Positions 1 through 8,125 of a stretch of 64,000 bases of DNA are shown here, piece after piece (the stretch's first letter is position 1; every line of letters begins with the position of its first letter). Both the position numbers and the translations under genes were made by a program. The notes under the pieces are model-generated. The model did not search any database. It saw only the letters and a program-made list of their open reading frames with translations, and was not told the origin of the DNA. The DNA is from Litorisediminicola beolgyonensis (GTDB lineage Bacteria > Pseudomonadota > Alphaproteobacteria > Rhodobacterales > Rhodobacteraceae), in the NCBI RefSeq assembly GCF_042679605.1, contig NZ_JBHTMU010000009.1, positions 51,158 through 115,157 on the forward strand. The letters are read 5' to 3'.

Positions 1-2
1 AG

Positions 3-182
3 CAAATCAACCGGATGCTGAGGCGAAACCAGGAGCTCTTCAGAGCTGCGCTGGATGGTATTCAAGCGGCCGTTGATCGCATGGCCTTGCTGAAGGACGT
101 GCGGATCGAGACTTATCTCGGCGATGGTCAAAAACGCAGGATATCTGAGAAGCGCAGCAGCCGACTGGAGCGACATGCCTGA
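3..182 (+). CDS. C-terminal end of an FlgN-like flagellar chaperone (5' truncated)
   Basis: An open frame enters from the left edge and stops at 180-182, giving the last 59 residues of a protein. The visible part is helical and basic, and includes RRNQELFRAALDGIQAA and then a short T-Y-L-x-x-G-Q segment before a basic tail ending in ERHA. From memory, FlgN-type export chaperones of Rhodobacterales end this way (an 'N..L..Aa..G...a..R......TY...G' pattern). FlgN holds FlgK and FlgL before export, and both partners are encoded in this window. The 192-bp gap to flagellin and the shared strand support a flagellar role. The start and most of the protein are outside the window, so the name is tentative. 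Confidence 0.5.
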   Translation, partial: QINRMLRRNQELFRAALDGIQAAVDRMALLKDVRIETYLGDGQKRRISEKRSSRLERHA

Positions 183-373
183 ATGTTGATCAAATGCCGC
201 TCATTTAAGATGACCGAATTATCGCTTTATTAGGACCGTCATCGTCATTGTGGCCCTGCATCCGGATCGGGTGGCGCGTCGGGTCGTAGATCCGTCGCAA
301 TGGTCAGAAGACCGACAACCGCCGTTAAAACGGCTTTCCGGTGCCCGAAGGCACCTCGGCGAAAGGAGCCGAT
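183..373 (+). promoter_or_regulatory. Flagellin upstream region and structured leader
   Basis: This gap precedes flagellin. An upstream AT-rich part carries a single TTAA (205-208), which is only half a CtrA-type box. Near the start codon there are two self-complementary elements: GCCGTTAAAACGGC (321-334) and a perfect 6-bp stem GGTGCC-CGAA-GGCACC (340-355). The second ends 6 bases before the ribosome-binding site AAAGGAG (362-368). In Caulobacter, FlbT acts on the flagellin mRNA leader, and flbT lies just downstream here, so these hairpins are candidate post-transcriptional control sites. That link is inference. Confidence 0.45.
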
Positions 374-1693
374 ATGTCCAGTATTTTGACCAACACCAGC
401 GCGATGGTAGCGCTGCAAACGCTGAAATCGATCAACAAAAGCCTCGAGATGACCCAGTCGGAGATCTCGACAGGCAAGTCCGTTGCGACCGCAAAAGACA
501 ATGCAGCGGTGTGGGCGATCTCGAAAGTCATGCAGTCCGATGTCAAAGGATTCCGTGCGATTTCCGACAGCTTGAACCTTGGCGAATCTACTGTCGCTGT
601 TGCGCGAAATGGTGCGGAAACCGTTACTGATCTCCTGACCGATCTGAAGTCCAAGATCGTCGCCGCGCAGGAATCCAATGTTGATAGGGACAAGATCCAG
701 ACGGATATCGTCGCTCTGCGCGAGCAGATCAATTCTGTCGTTGGAGCGGCCCAGTTCAACGGCCTGAATCTTCTCCAGAATACGAACACGACTAGCGCTT
801 ATACTGCAGCAGGCAACGTCGATGGCACCGGTAAGGTCGATGTTCTTTCTTCGCTCGACCGTTCAGCATCGGGCGTTGCGGCGAGCGATATCACCGTATC
901 GAAAAGCGACTTGGGGATTCAAACCGCGACCGAGGGCAGCTTGGCGCTCGCAGCGGCCGCACGGACGGTTGCAGGCACCGCGACTGCAAACGGCGGGACC
1001 GCTACTTACACGATTGTAGGGGAGTCCACGACCGCCGGACGGACCCAGAACGTCATGGCTGGGGATGGCTACGCCTTCGATATGTCGTTTTTCGACGATG
1101 CGCTGACTGGAACGCCCTACGCGACCTTGGCGGGCACCAGCCCGTTGAAGGCAGAAGCGCTCTACGTTGCCCGCGATGGTGACACGACCGCAGATATCGC
1201 GGCTGGACTCGCGGCGACGATCAATTTCCGACTTGCTGAGCAAGGATTCAGCGACGATTTCTCTGTTTCGGTCAGCGGCTCGGTGATCACGGTCACAAAC
1301 AACACCGGAACAGCCCTCGCGGCATCGGCAGCGGCGGATATTACTCTGACGGCCGGGGGGCAGGTTTCTGGCGGCCTGGAGCTTCTCGGCGAAATCGATG
1401 TGACCACCGATGACGGTGCCGCCGCCGGGTTGGTCGCCATCGAGGGTTTGATTCAGAACTCGATCGACGCCGCTGCGGCGTTTGGTTCGGCGCAAGGGCG
1501 GATCGAAATTCAAGCCGATTTCGTCGCGAGTCTGACAGATGCATTACGGTCCGGCATCGGAACGCTTGTCGATGCGGACATGGAAGAGGCTTCGGCCCGT
1601 CTCCAGGCGCTTCAAGTCCAGCAGCAGTTGGGCGTGCAGGCATTGTCGATTGCCAACCAGGCGCCGCAGACACTTCTTTCGCTCTTCCGTTAA
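374..1693 (+). CDS. fliC: Flagellin (filament subunit)
   Basis: A 439-residue flagellin, the exported subunit that polymerises into the filament. The conserved helical ends are clear: the N-terminus starts MSSILTNTSAMVALQTL and carries the usual 'GKSVATAKDNAAVWAIS' block, and the C-terminus ends with QLGVQALSIANQAPQTLLSLFR-like D0 sequence. Between about residues 140 and 330 lies a Thr/Ala/Gly-rich variable segment, the surface-exposed part. An earlier in-frame ATG at 341 exists, but the start at 374 is chosen because AAAGGAG lies 6 bases upstream and the family begins with MSSI. A strong hairpin follows the stop codon. flaF and flbT, its usual regulators in alphaproteobacteria, come next. 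Confidence 0.93.
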   Translation: MSSILTNTSAMVALQTLKSINKSLEMTQSEISTGKSVATAKDNAAVWAISKVMQSDVKGFRAISDSLNLGESTVAVARNGAETVTDLLTDLKSKIVAAQESNVDRDKIQTDIVALREQINSVVGAAQFNGLNLLQNTNTTSAYTAAGNVDGTGKVDVLSSLDRSASGVAASDITVSKSDLGIQTATEGSLALAAAARTVAGTATANGGTATYTIVGESTTAGRTQNVMAGDGYAFDMSFFDDALTGTPYATLAGTSPLKAEALYVARDGDTTADIAAGLAATINFRLAEQGFSDDFSVSVSGSVITVTNNTGTALAASAAADITLTAGGQVSGGLELLGEIDVTTDDGAAAGLVAIEGLIQNSIDAAAAFGSAQGRIEIQADFVASLTDALRSGIGTLVDADMEEASARLQALQVQQQLGVQALSIANQAPQTLLSLFR

Positions 1694-1701
1694 AACTATG
1701 C

Positions 1702-1723
1702 GGCGGGGTCTTCGGGCCCCGCC
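1702..1723 (+). terminator. UUCG-loop hairpin after flagellin
   Basis: A 9-bp stem (one G-U pair) GGCGGGGTC / GGCCCCGCC closes on a TTCG tetraloop, 8 bases after the flagellin stop. There is no T-run after it, so it may be a 3' stabiliser or a partial terminator that separates abundant flagellin mRNA from flaF-flbT. Confidence 0.6.
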
Positions 1724-1763
1724 AATATGTGACATGACCTACGACTAGCGGTTGGAGAACTCA

Positions 1764-2141
1764 GTGACCTTATTAAGCCTCGCCAAGACTGGGTATGCAG
1801 ACTGCTCTACCAGCACGAGAACTGCACGGGGGGTGGAGTATGACCTCATCGCCTTGGTCACTCACCGTCTTCGAGATGCCGCGAGGCAGGGGAAAACTGA
1901 CTATCCGGCTTTCGCAAAAGCGATCGCGGAAAATCGTCGCCTTTGGACTGTTCTGGCATCCAGTGTCTCGGACGCGGAGAACGGCCTACCAAACGAGTTG
2001 CGGTCCAGGATTTTCTATTTAGCCGAATTCACTGAGGTGCATAGCCGACGTGTTCTTACAGGAGATGCGAATGTCGCGCCGCTTCTCGAAATCAATACCG
2101 CCATGCTCCGCGGGCTTGCTACGGTAGAGTTAGTAGGATGA
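1764..2141 (+). CDS. flaF: Flagellin synthesis regulator FlaF
   Basis: A 125-residue FlaF protein, needed in alphaproteobacteria for flagellin synthesis or secretion. The N-terminus SLAKTGYADCSTSTRTARGVE-like sequence and the central 'AENRRLWTVLASSVSD...LP.ELRSRIFYLAEF' block are characteristic. The chosen start is GTG at 1764, with GGAGA at 1754-1758 five bases upstream; a TTG at 1752 in the same frame lies inside that ribosome-binding site and is less likely. The stop overlaps the flbT start (ATGA, 2138-2141), so the two are translationally coupled, matching their paired action on flagellin in Caulobacter. Confidence 0.9.
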   Translation: MTLLSLAKTGYADCSTSTRTARGVEYDLIALVTHRLRDAARQGKTDYPAFAKAIAENRRLWTVLASSVSDAENGLPNELRSRIFYLAEFTEVHSRRVLTGDANVAPLLEINTAMLRGLATVELVG

Positions 2142-2545
2142 CAGGTCTGGTTCTAAAGCTAGCCCCGAAGGAGCGGCTTTTGATCAACGGGGCAATTCTG
2201 GAGAACGGCGAGAAGCGCGGCCGCCTCTCTGTTTTGACGCCAGATGTTCATATCTTGCGTTTGCGCGATGCCATTCATCCAGACGACGCAAAGACTCCAG
2301 TTCGGCGTGCCTGCTATGCTCTGCAGCTTGTCTTGATCGGTGAAACTGACTGCGACGAAACTAGAATTTCTCTTCTGCCTCGGGTTGAGGAGTTGAGTAG
2401 GATCTTGACCGATGCTGACAGTCGACGCCTACTTGGGCAGGCATCCGAAGCAATCTTGGCGCGTCAGTTTTACAAGGCGCTCAAGGCACTGCGTGCGTTG
2501 ATCCCAAGAGAGGATCGCCTTCTGGCGACGAAGGCAACCAAGTGA
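2138..2545 (+). CDS. flbT: Flagellin mRNA regulator FlbT
   Basis: A 135-residue FlbT homologue. The opening LVLKLAPKERLLINGAILENG matches the family's beta-rich start, followed by 'ILRLRDAIHP..A.TPVRRACYALQLVLIG' and a helical C-terminal half. In Caulobacter FlbT binds the 5' leader of flagellin mRNA and promotes its decay until the hook is finished. Here flbT is coupled to flaF upstream by ATGA and to the DUF1217 gene downstream by a GTGA overlap (2542-2545). The hairpins in the flagellin leader are its likely target, by inference. Confidence 0.92.
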   Translation: MTGLVLKLAPKERLLINGAILENGEKRGRLSVLTPDVHILRLRDAIHPDDAKTPVRRACYALQLVLIGETDCDETRISLLPRVEELSRILTDADSRRLLGQASEAILARQFYKALKALRALIPREDRLLATKATK

Positions 2546-3351
2546 GTTATCAGCCAATTATTGTCGGATCGGGCTTGGCGGGTTGGCGCTTTCTCAATGC
2601 CACGCTGCAGGCTCAAAAAGGCGCATTCGACTCTTCGGGTCAGATCACCCGCCGGACCTCCTATTTTTCTGAGAAGATCAGAGAGATCAGAAGCGCTGAA
2701 GGCCTTGTTTCGGATCGGGGCCTGCGTTCCGTTGCCCTAGAAGCGTATGGGCTCGATCAGGACCTCGAGAACCGATTTTTCATCCAGAAGATACTAGAGA
2801 GCGATTTGACAGATTCAGGGTCTCTCGCGAACAGGCTTGCCGATGACAGATACAAGAAATTTGCGGCGGCGTTCGGGTTCGCCCAGCCACTCGGAAGCGG
2901 TGTCCGACAGCCAGTCTCGGTGGGTAGTATCTTGTCGCGCTTTCGTGCCCATGCCTTCGAAACAGCCGTAGGCGAACAAAGCCCGGCCTTGAGGCTTGCG
3001 TTGCACGCAGAACGGACGCTGCCTGAGCTTACGGCAGAAGGTTCAAGCGAAAATGCGACCTGGTTCCGGATCATGGGAACCCCGCCGCTGCGAACCGTTT
3101 TCGAGACTGCCTTTGGATTGCCAAAGGCGTTCGGCCAACTGGATCTGGACAGACAACTCGCGACCTTTCGAGACCGGTCCGAAAAAACGTTCGGTAGTTC
3201 GGATCCCGCGAAGTTGGCAGAGCCGGCAACCCTCGGTCGCCTGATCGACCGGTTTCTCTTGCGAGACCAAATGTCAGACCTGAGCGCCGCACGGCCCGCG
3301 CAAATTGCTCTCTCGCTGCTTAAGGCAGCGCCGAAGCCAGCGCGGCTCTGA
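2542..3351 (+). CDS. DUF1217-type flagellar protein
   Basis: A 269-residue protein starting at a GTG that overlaps the flbT stop. It begins SYQPIIVGSGLAGWRFLN and continues with repeated helical segments of the kind 'F......YFSEKI..I.SAEGLVSDR..R.VAL.A.GL..D', which I recognise as the DUF1217 pattern found in flagellar clusters of Rhodobacterales. The sequence is water-soluble, helical and lacks a signal peptide, as expected for an axial or export-apparatus-linked component. Its exact function is not known to me. The gene converges on fliI with a 47-bp gap that shows no clear hairpin. Confidence 0.72.
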   Translation: MSYQPIIVGSGLAGWRFLNATLQAQKGAFDSSGQITRRTSYFSEKIREIRSAEGLVSDRGLRSVALEAYGLDQDLENRFFIQKILESDLTDSGSLANRLADDRYKKFAAAFGFAQPLGSGVRQPVSVGSILSRFRAHAFETAVGEQSPALRLALHAERTLPELTAEGSSENATWFRIMGTPPLRTVFETAFGLPKAFGQLDLDRQLATFRDRSEKTFGSSDPAKLAEPATLGRLIDRFLLRDQMSDLSAARPAQIALSLLKAAPKPARL

Positions 3352-3398
3352 TGTCGCGAGCGCGGCAACCACTGTTTCTACGCCTTGTGCAGCTTGGG

Positions 3399-4754
3399 CT
3401 ATCCGCGGCTGCGATCGGGCGCGGTGCCGTCGGACACACCGGACCGCCGTAGGAGGAGCCGCAATCCCTGGAAACTCTCGGCAGGGGCGACAGTCTCTCG
3501 TAGTGAGAAAAACGCCTCTAGCGCCGCATGCGACCGCAAGGCGTCATCGACCTTAGCGTCGCTGCCATCGCGATACAGGCCAGCTCGGATCATCGCCTCA
3601 GCGCCATAATAGCTGCCAAGAAGCTGTCTGACCCTCTGGATCACGGCGTTTTCCGCCGAGGACGCAGCGTCGGGCAGGGCACGAGAGACCGACCGGAGCA
3701 CGTCGACTGCAGGAAACCTCCCGCGTTCAGCGATGTCGCGGGACAGGATCACGTGGCCATCCAGCGAACCGCGGAGGATATCCGCAACGGGTTCATCCAT
3801 GTCGGACCCTGCGACGAGAACCGAGAAGATTGCGGTGATGTCGCCCTGTCCGCCTGCGCCGGGACCGGCGCGCTCCGACAGGCTCATCAGGCGCTGCGCT
3901 GTCGATGCGGGGAAGCCCCGCAGGGACGCCATCTCGCCGGATGAAAGTGCCACGTCGCGATGGGCCTCGGCGAAGCGCGTGACCGAGTCGACCAAGAGGA
4001 GAACATTGCGGCCGCTATCCCTGAAATGTTCGGCGACCGTCATTGCCGCGTCTGCACAACGACGTCGTTCCTGCGGCGAGCGATCCGAGGTGGTGGCAAC
4101 GACGACGCTGCGTGCCATGCCTTCCGGTCCGAGAACCGATTCCGTGAAGTGCCTCAATTCGCGACTGCGCTCGCCGACGAGCCCGAGAACGACCACATCG
4201 CTGTCCACCCCGCGCGCAAGGTCGGCCAGGAGGTGCGATTTACCCACACCGGACCCGGCGAAAAGACCGATCCGTTGGCCGGTCACGAGCGGCAGAATCG
4301 TGTTGAAGAGGGCCAGCCCGGTAGAAAGGCGGGGTCCGAGGGGGCGCCGCTCTGTGGCGGGCGGCGGCGCGGCCTGGAAGGGCCTGCGGACCGGACCCGG
4401 CAGCAGCGGACGTCCATCCAGCGGGCGCCCCAGCGGATCGACCACGCGGCCGATCCACCCATCGGATGGCGCGAGCGTCGGTGCGCCGTGATGGAGGACC
4501 GAAAGTCCCTGCGACACGCCCTCTGCGGGGCCTTCGGGCAGGCAGGCCGTGGTCTCTGAGGTCAGTCGTACGATCTCCGCGAAGAGCGGCGAACCCTCCC
4601 GTTCGATCCGGACGCGGTCGCCAAGCGCGGCGATATCCGACAGTCCGTCGACCCAGATGACCGCGCCGTCCGCACCGCGCACGCGACCCATCGCCTGCGC
4701 GCGACTTAGCTCGGAAAGCCCGCTGCGCAGTCCCGCGATTTCCTGCCCCTGCAT
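3399..4754 (-). CDS. fliI: Flagellar export ATPase FliI
   Basis: A 451-residue F1-beta-like ATPase that powers and sorts flagellar protein export at the base of the motor. The P-loop GLFAGSGVGKSHLLADLA is intact, and the family landmarks 'GWIGRVVDPLGRPLDG', 'VVLGLVGERSREL' and 'LLLVDSVTRFAEAHRD' are visible, with the Q-G-D-I-T-A-I-F-S-V-L stretch downstream. The start has a GGGGGAG ribosome-binding site just upstream. It is transcribed alone, divergently from the flgB operon. Other soluble export parts (FliJ-like) are encoded at the far end of the - strand operon. Confidence 0.95.
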   Translation of the reverse strand: MQGQEIAGLRSGLSELSRAQAMGRVRGADGAVIWVDGLSDIAALGDRVRIEREGSPLFAEIVRLTSETTACLPEGPAEGVSQGLSVLHHGAPTLAPSDGWIGRVVDPLGRPLDGRPLLPGPVRRPFQAAPPPATERRPLGPRLSTGLALFNTILPLVTGQRIGLFAGSGVGKSHLLADLARGVDSDVVVLGLVGERSRELRHFTESVLGPEGMARSVVVATTSDRSPQERRRCADAAMTVAEHFRDSGRNVLLLVDSVTRFAEAHRDVALSSGEMASLRGFPASTAQRLMSLSERAGPGAGGQGDITAIFSVLVAGSDMDEPVADILRGSLDGHVILSRDIAERGRFPAVDVLRSVSRALPDAASSAENAVIQRVRQLLGSYYGAEAMIRAGLYRDGSDAKVDDALRSHAALEAFFSLRETVAPAESFQGLRLLLRRSGVSDGTAPDRSRG

Positions 4755-4799
4755 TCGGCTCCCCCGCTCTGTTGCAAACTTTTTCTAAAGGAATCGGGG

Positions 4800-4814
4800 T
4801 TAAGCCTTGGTTGA
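4800..4814 (+). promoter_or_regulatory. CtrA-like box upstream of flgB
   Basis: TTAA-GCCTTGG-TTGA matches the CtrA recognition pattern TTAA-N7-TTAA at seven of eight fixed positions. It lies 23 bases before the flgB ATG, in the fliI/flgB divergent gap. CtrA control of flagellar genes is known in Rhodobacterales; binding here is inferred. Confidence 0.55.
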
Positions 4815-4836
4815 GATCGGACGAGGGAGAATCCCG

Positions 4837-5214
4837 ATGTTCCAGAATGTGAACGTTTTTCGGACCGCAATGGCGCTTGCCCGTCATGCAGGGGGCGCGC
4901 AGGCCGTAAGCGCGCAGAACATGGCCAATGCCGACACACCCGGCTATCGCGCCCTGCGCATGCCGGACTTCGCGGCGGTCGCGGACAGCGGCAAGGGAAT
5001 GCGTGCCACCCGCCCCGGGCACATGCCTCTTGAGACCAACAATGGCGTCGCAAGACCGGAGCGCATCAGGGACGCCGAGGATCCGAACGGCAACACGGTC
5101 GCGCTCGAGGCCGAGATGATCGCCGCGGCCAATGCGCGCTCCGATCACGACCGGGCGCTGGCGATTTACCGGAATGCGCTCTCGGTTCTGCGCTCAAGTC
5201 TCGGTCGCGGGTGA
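4837..5214 (+). CDS. flgB: Flagellar proximal rod protein FlgB
   Basis: A 125-residue rod subunit. It carries the axial-protein signature SAQNMANADTPGYRA near the N-terminus and a helical C-terminus ending in LAIYRNALSVLRSSLGRG-type sequence. FlgB forms part of the proximal rod that crosses the periplasm, exported by the flagellar type III system without a cleaved signal. The ATG at 4837 is preferred over upstream in-frame starts because GAGGGAGA lies just ahead and because the family begins with MF(Q/E)N. It is the first gene of a nine-gene + strand operon. Confidence 0.93.
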   Translation: MFQNVNVFRTAMALARHAGGAQAVSAQNMANADTPGYRALRMPDFAAVADSGKGMRATRPGHMPLETNNGVARPERIRDAEDPNGNTVALEAEMIAAANARSDHDRALAIYRNALSVLRSSLGRG

Positions 5215-5224
5215 GGGGGCTGTC

Positions 5225-5617
5225 ATGAGCGATTTCGCAAAATCCCTGGCCGTCACCGCAAGCGGTCTTCGCGCGCAGGCCATGCGGTTGCGGCTTCTGT
5301 CCGAGAATATCGCCAACGCGGATACCCCGGGCTACCGGCGCAAGACGGCGTCTTTCGAAGCGGTCCGCGATCGGGACGCGGGCGTCGAGACGGTGACAAC
5401 GGGCCGCGTCCGCCTGGACCGCAAGCCGCTCGCGCGCCTCTTCGAGCCGGGCCACCCTCTGGCCGATGACAGCGGCCATGTGACCGGCTCGAACGTCGAT
5501 CTTCTTATCGAGATTGCCGACGCGCGCGAGGCGCAGCGCTCCTACGAGGCCAATCTCAAGATGTTCGAACAGGCCAAGACCATGTCGCGGGGTCTGCTCG
5601 ATCTCTTGCGACGCTGA
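5225..5617 (+). CDS. flgC: Flagellar rod protein FlgC
   Basis: A 130-residue rod protein with the axial motif SENIANADTPGYRRK at the N-terminus and the closing 'EIADAREAQRSYEANLKMFEQAK' helix typical of FlgC. It sits in the proximal rod with FlgB and FlgF. An in-frame start 93 bases further upstream would run deep into flgB and is not used. The gene starts 10 bases after the flgB stop. Confidence 0.93.
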   Translation: MSDFAKSLAVTASGLRAQAMRLRLLSENIANADTPGYRRKTASFEAVRDRDAGVETVTTGRVRLDRKPLARLFEPGHPLADDSGHVTGSNVDLLIEIADAREAQRSYEANLKMFEQAKTMSRGLLDLLRR

Positions 5618-5643
5618 CAATCCCAACCTGCAAGGAGACCAGA

Positions 5644-5922
5644 ATGGACATCCGCAGCCTTTTCGCCGCCCAGCAATATGCCGCTGCGCGACCCGCGACG
5701 GCGGACCAGAGCGCCAGCGCGGCGGCCGGTCAGGCCGTTCGCGACTTTGCCGAAACCCTGCGCACCGCAGAGGATACGGCACAGGCGGCCATGACGGGGG
5801 GCGCCGATCCGCATGCGCTGGTCGCGGCGCTGTCGCAGTCCGAGCTTGCCGTCGAGACCGCGGTCACCTTGCGCGACAAGGTGGTCGAGGCCTACCAGGA
5901 AATCCTGCGGATGCCGGTCTGA
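5644..5922 (+). CDS. fliE: Flagellar hook-basal body adaptor FliE
   Basis: A 92-residue protein whose C-terminal half 'DPHALVAALSQSELAVETAVTLRDKVVEAYQEIL.MPV' is the FliE signature. FliE joins the MS ring and export gate to the proximal rod. An AAGGAG ribosome-binding site lies just before the start. The N-terminal half is Ala-rich and variable, as usual. Four bases separate it from fliQ. Confidence 0.92.
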   Translation: MDIRSLFAAQQYAAARPATADQSASAAAGQAVRDFAETLRTAEDTAQAAMTGGADPHALVAALSQSELAVETAVTLRDKVVEAYQEILRMPV

Positions 5923-5925
5923 GCC

Positions 5926-6195
5926 ATGCTCAACGAAGTCATCTTCTTCGATACGCTCCGGCAGGGCTTGTGGGTCGCCGCGCTGACGTCGCTGCCGATC
6001 CTCTCGGCGGCTCTGGTGGCGGGCGTCGGGGTCGGGCTCTTCCAGGCGCTCACCTCGATCCAGGAAATGACGCTGACCTTCGTGCCGAAGCTTGCCGCGA
6101 TCCTCGTCGTGTTCTGGATGTCGATGAGCTTCATGACCGAAACCCTGATCGCGTTCTTCCGCGACCGGATCATTCCCATGGTGATCGGAGGCTGA
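5926..6195 (+). CDS. fliQ: Flagellar export gate protein FliQ
   Basis: An 89-residue protein of two membrane helices, with 'GLWVAALTSLPILSAALVAGVGVGLFQALTSIQE' followed by a second hydrophobic segment with FVPKLAAILVVFWMS. This is the FliQ/SpaQ family; several copies pack with FliP and FliR to form the export channel. It sits between fliE and flgF, away from fliR and flhB, which are on the other strand in this window. fliP is not in the window. Confidence 0.93.
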   Translation: MLNEVIFFDTLRQGLWVAALTSLPILSAALVAGVGVGLFQALTSIQEMTLTFVPKLAAILVVFWMSMSFMTETLIAFFRDRIIPMVIGG

Positions 6196-6196
6196 G

Positions 6197-6907
6197 ATGC
6201 AGACGCCCGGCTACACGACGCTGACCCGCATGTCGGGGCTCGCCCGCGAGATGCAGGTGATCGCGAACAACGTCGCCAATGCAGGCACGACCGGATTTCG
6301 GGCCGAAGGTCTGATCTTCTCGGAATACGTGCGCGATCTCGACGGTGAAAGCCTGTCCATGGCGGCGGCCCGCGTGCCGCAGACGCGCCACGTGCAAGGA
6401 GAGCTCAGCGGCACCGGCGGCGTGTTCGACCTCGCGATCGAGGGCGACGGTTTCTTTCTGGTCGAGACCGCGACCGGTCCGAGGCTCACTCGCGCGGGCG
6501 CGTTCACCACCGGGGCGGATGGCACGTTGCAGACCATGGACGGCTTGCCGGTGCTCGACATCGGCGAAGCTCCGGTGGTTCTGCCGCCCGGTCTTGGCGA
6601 TGTTGCAATCGCGCAGGACGGAACGCTCAGTTCGGGCGGCGAGCCCCTGGGACGGCTTGCTGTGGTCGCTCCGCCCGATCCGCTCTTTCTGAAACGCGAA
6701 GGCGCGCTGCTCTTCGAGGCCCCGGGCGGATACGAGCCGGTGCTTGAGCCGCGGGTGCGGCAGGGGTTTCTCGAGCAATCCAACGTGGATCCGGTCGCGC
6801 AAATCTCGCGCATGGTCGAGGTGCAGCGGGCCTACGAGCTGGGCCAGAGCTTTCTCGATGCCGAGAATGACAGGGTCAAATCCGCCGTCGAGACGCTGTC
6901 CCGTTAA
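6197..6907 (+). CDS. flgF: Flagellar rod protein FlgF
   Basis: A 236-residue rod protein. The N-terminal axial motif is ANNVANAGTTGFRAE, the middle has 'DLAIEGDGFFLVE' and 'TRAGAFTTGADG', and the C-terminus 'RQGFLEQSNVDPV...MVEVQRAYELG' is standard for FlgF/FlgG. FlgF is the rod segment beneath FlgG. It starts two bases after the fliQ stop and is shorter than FlgG (261 residues), as normal. Confidence 0.93.
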   Translation: MQTPGYTTLTRMSGLAREMQVIANNVANAGTTGFRAEGLIFSEYVRDLDGESLSMAAARVPQTRHVQGELSGTGGVFDLAIEGDGFFLVETATGPRLTRAGAFTTGADGTLQTMDGLPVLDIGEAPVVLPPGLGDVAIAQDGTLSSGGEPLGRLAVVAPPDPLFLKREGALLFEAPGGYEPVLEPRVRQGFLEQSNVDPVAQISRMVEVQRAYELGQSFLDAENDRVKSAVETLSR

Positions 6908-6925
6908 CCGAAAAGGAGGTCCGCC

Positions 6926-7711
6926 ATGCGCGCCCTGAAAATCGCCGCCACCGGCATGACCGCGCAGCAGATGCGGGTCGAGGTGATCTCGCAGAACCTC
7001 TCGAACATGTCGACCACCGGCTACAACGCGCGCCGCGCCGAGTTCGCCGATCTCGCCTATGAACAGGTCGCCCGCGCGGGCACGGTCACCGCCGAGACCG
7101 GAACCGTTCTTCCCACGGGCGTGCAGATGGGCCTCGGCGTGAGACCCGCGGCGGTCAGCATGGAGCTTCGGCAGGGTTCACTTTCGGCCACAGGAGGCGA
7201 TCTCGATTTCGCCATCGAAGGCCGCGGATACCTCGAGGTCACGCTGCCCTCCGGCGCCTCCGCCTACACTCGCGACGGCGCGCTGAAGCGCACCGGCGAA
7301 GGGCTCATCGTCACCTCGGACGGTTACCCGGTCGTGCCGGAAATCGTCATCCCCGAAGATGCCAGGTCGCTCAGCGTCAACGCCTCGGGAGAGGTCTACG
7401 CCCATTTCCTGGACGCGACCGAGCCGCAACTCCTGGGGCAATTCACGCTGACCAACTTCACCAACGCGAAGGGACTCGAGGCGATGGGATCGAACCTCTT
7501 TCTCGAAACCGGCGCCTCCGGCCCGCCGCTCGTGTCCCAGCCGGGGACCGAGGGGCTGGGCACGCTCAGGCAGGGCTATCTCGAGGACAGCACCGTCGAT
7601 CCGGTGCGCGAGATCACCGACCTGATCGAGGCGCAACGGGGCTACGAGCTGAATGCCAAGGTCCTGTCCGCGGCGGATCAGATGCTCGCAGCGACGACGC
7701 AGGTGCGATGA
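6926..7711 (+). CDS. flgG: Flagellar distal rod protein FlgG
   Basis: A 261-residue distal rod protein. It starts MRALKIAATGMTAQQMRVE with the axial motif SQNLSNMSTTGYNAR, has 'GDLDFAIEGRGYLEVTLPSG' in the middle, and ends 'RQGYLEDSTVDPVREITDLIEAQRGYE'. A near-perfect ribosome-binding site AAGGAGGT lies ahead of the ATG, the strongest in the operon and consistent with the high copy number of FlgG. Its stop overlaps the flgA start. Confidence 0.95.
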   Translation: MRALKIAATGMTAQQMRVEVISQNLSNMSTTGYNARRAEFADLAYEQVARAGTVTAETGTVLPTGVQMGLGVRPAAVSMELRQGSLSATGGDLDFAIEGRGYLEVTLPSGASAYTRDGALKRTGEGLIVTSDGYPVVPEIVIPEDARSLSVNASGEVYAHFLDATEPQLLGQFTLTNFTNAKGLEAMGSNLFLETGASGPPLVSQPGTEGLGTLRQGYLEDSTVDPVREITDLIEAQRGYELNAKVLSAADQMLAATTQVR

Positions 7712-8121
7712 TGCGCTGGCTCTTGCTCTGTCTCCTCGCCGGTCCGGCCGCCGCCGACACGGTGGTCCCGACACGACCGATCCGGGCGGCTGAGTTGCTC
7801 AGCGCCGAGGCGCTGGGACTGGCCGAGGGCGAGACGCCCGGCGCGGCCGAGCGCATCGAGGACATCGTGGGTCTCGAAGCGCGGATCACGCTCTATCCGG
7901 GGCGGCCGATCCTGTACCGCGACCTGCTGCAACCGGCCCTGGTCGAGCGCAACGCTCTGATTTCCATCGTTTTCGACCGGGGTGGCCTGCGGATCTCGGC
8001 GGAAGGGCGCGCCCTTGGCCGCGGGGCGGCCGGCGACCGGATCCGGGTGATGAACCTGGCCTCGCGCAGCAATCTTTTCGGCACGGTCCTGCCCGATGGC
8101 AGCGTGTCTGTTTCGGAGTGA
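7708..8121 (+). CDS. flgA: P-ring assembly chaperone FlgA (short form)
   Basis: A 137-residue protein with a Sec signal peptide (MMRWLLLCLLAGPAAADT) and an SAF-like beta region 'PTRPIRAAELLSAEAL......DIVGLEARITLYPGRPILYRDLLQP'. FlgA is a periplasmic chaperone for assembly of FlgI into the P ring, and flgI is on the - strand at 17.4 kb. It is shorter than the enterobacterial FlgA (roughly 220 residues), lacking much of the N-terminal part, which I believe is common in this order. It overlaps flgG (ATGATG) and ends 4 bases before flgH. Confidence 0.86.
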   Translation: MMRWLLLCLLAGPAAADTVVPTRPIRAAELLSAEALGLAEGETPGAAERIEDIVGLEARITLYPGRPILYRDLLQPALVERNALISIVFDRGGLRISAEGRALGRGAAGDRIRVMNLASRSNLFGTVLPDGSVSVSE

Positions 8122-8125
8122 CCGC

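Noticed and set aside
241..373. Sigma-54 or sigma-28 promoter for flagellin
   Set aside because: No TGGCAC-N5-TTGC pattern or convincing sigma-28 pair was found; only a single TTAA half is present.
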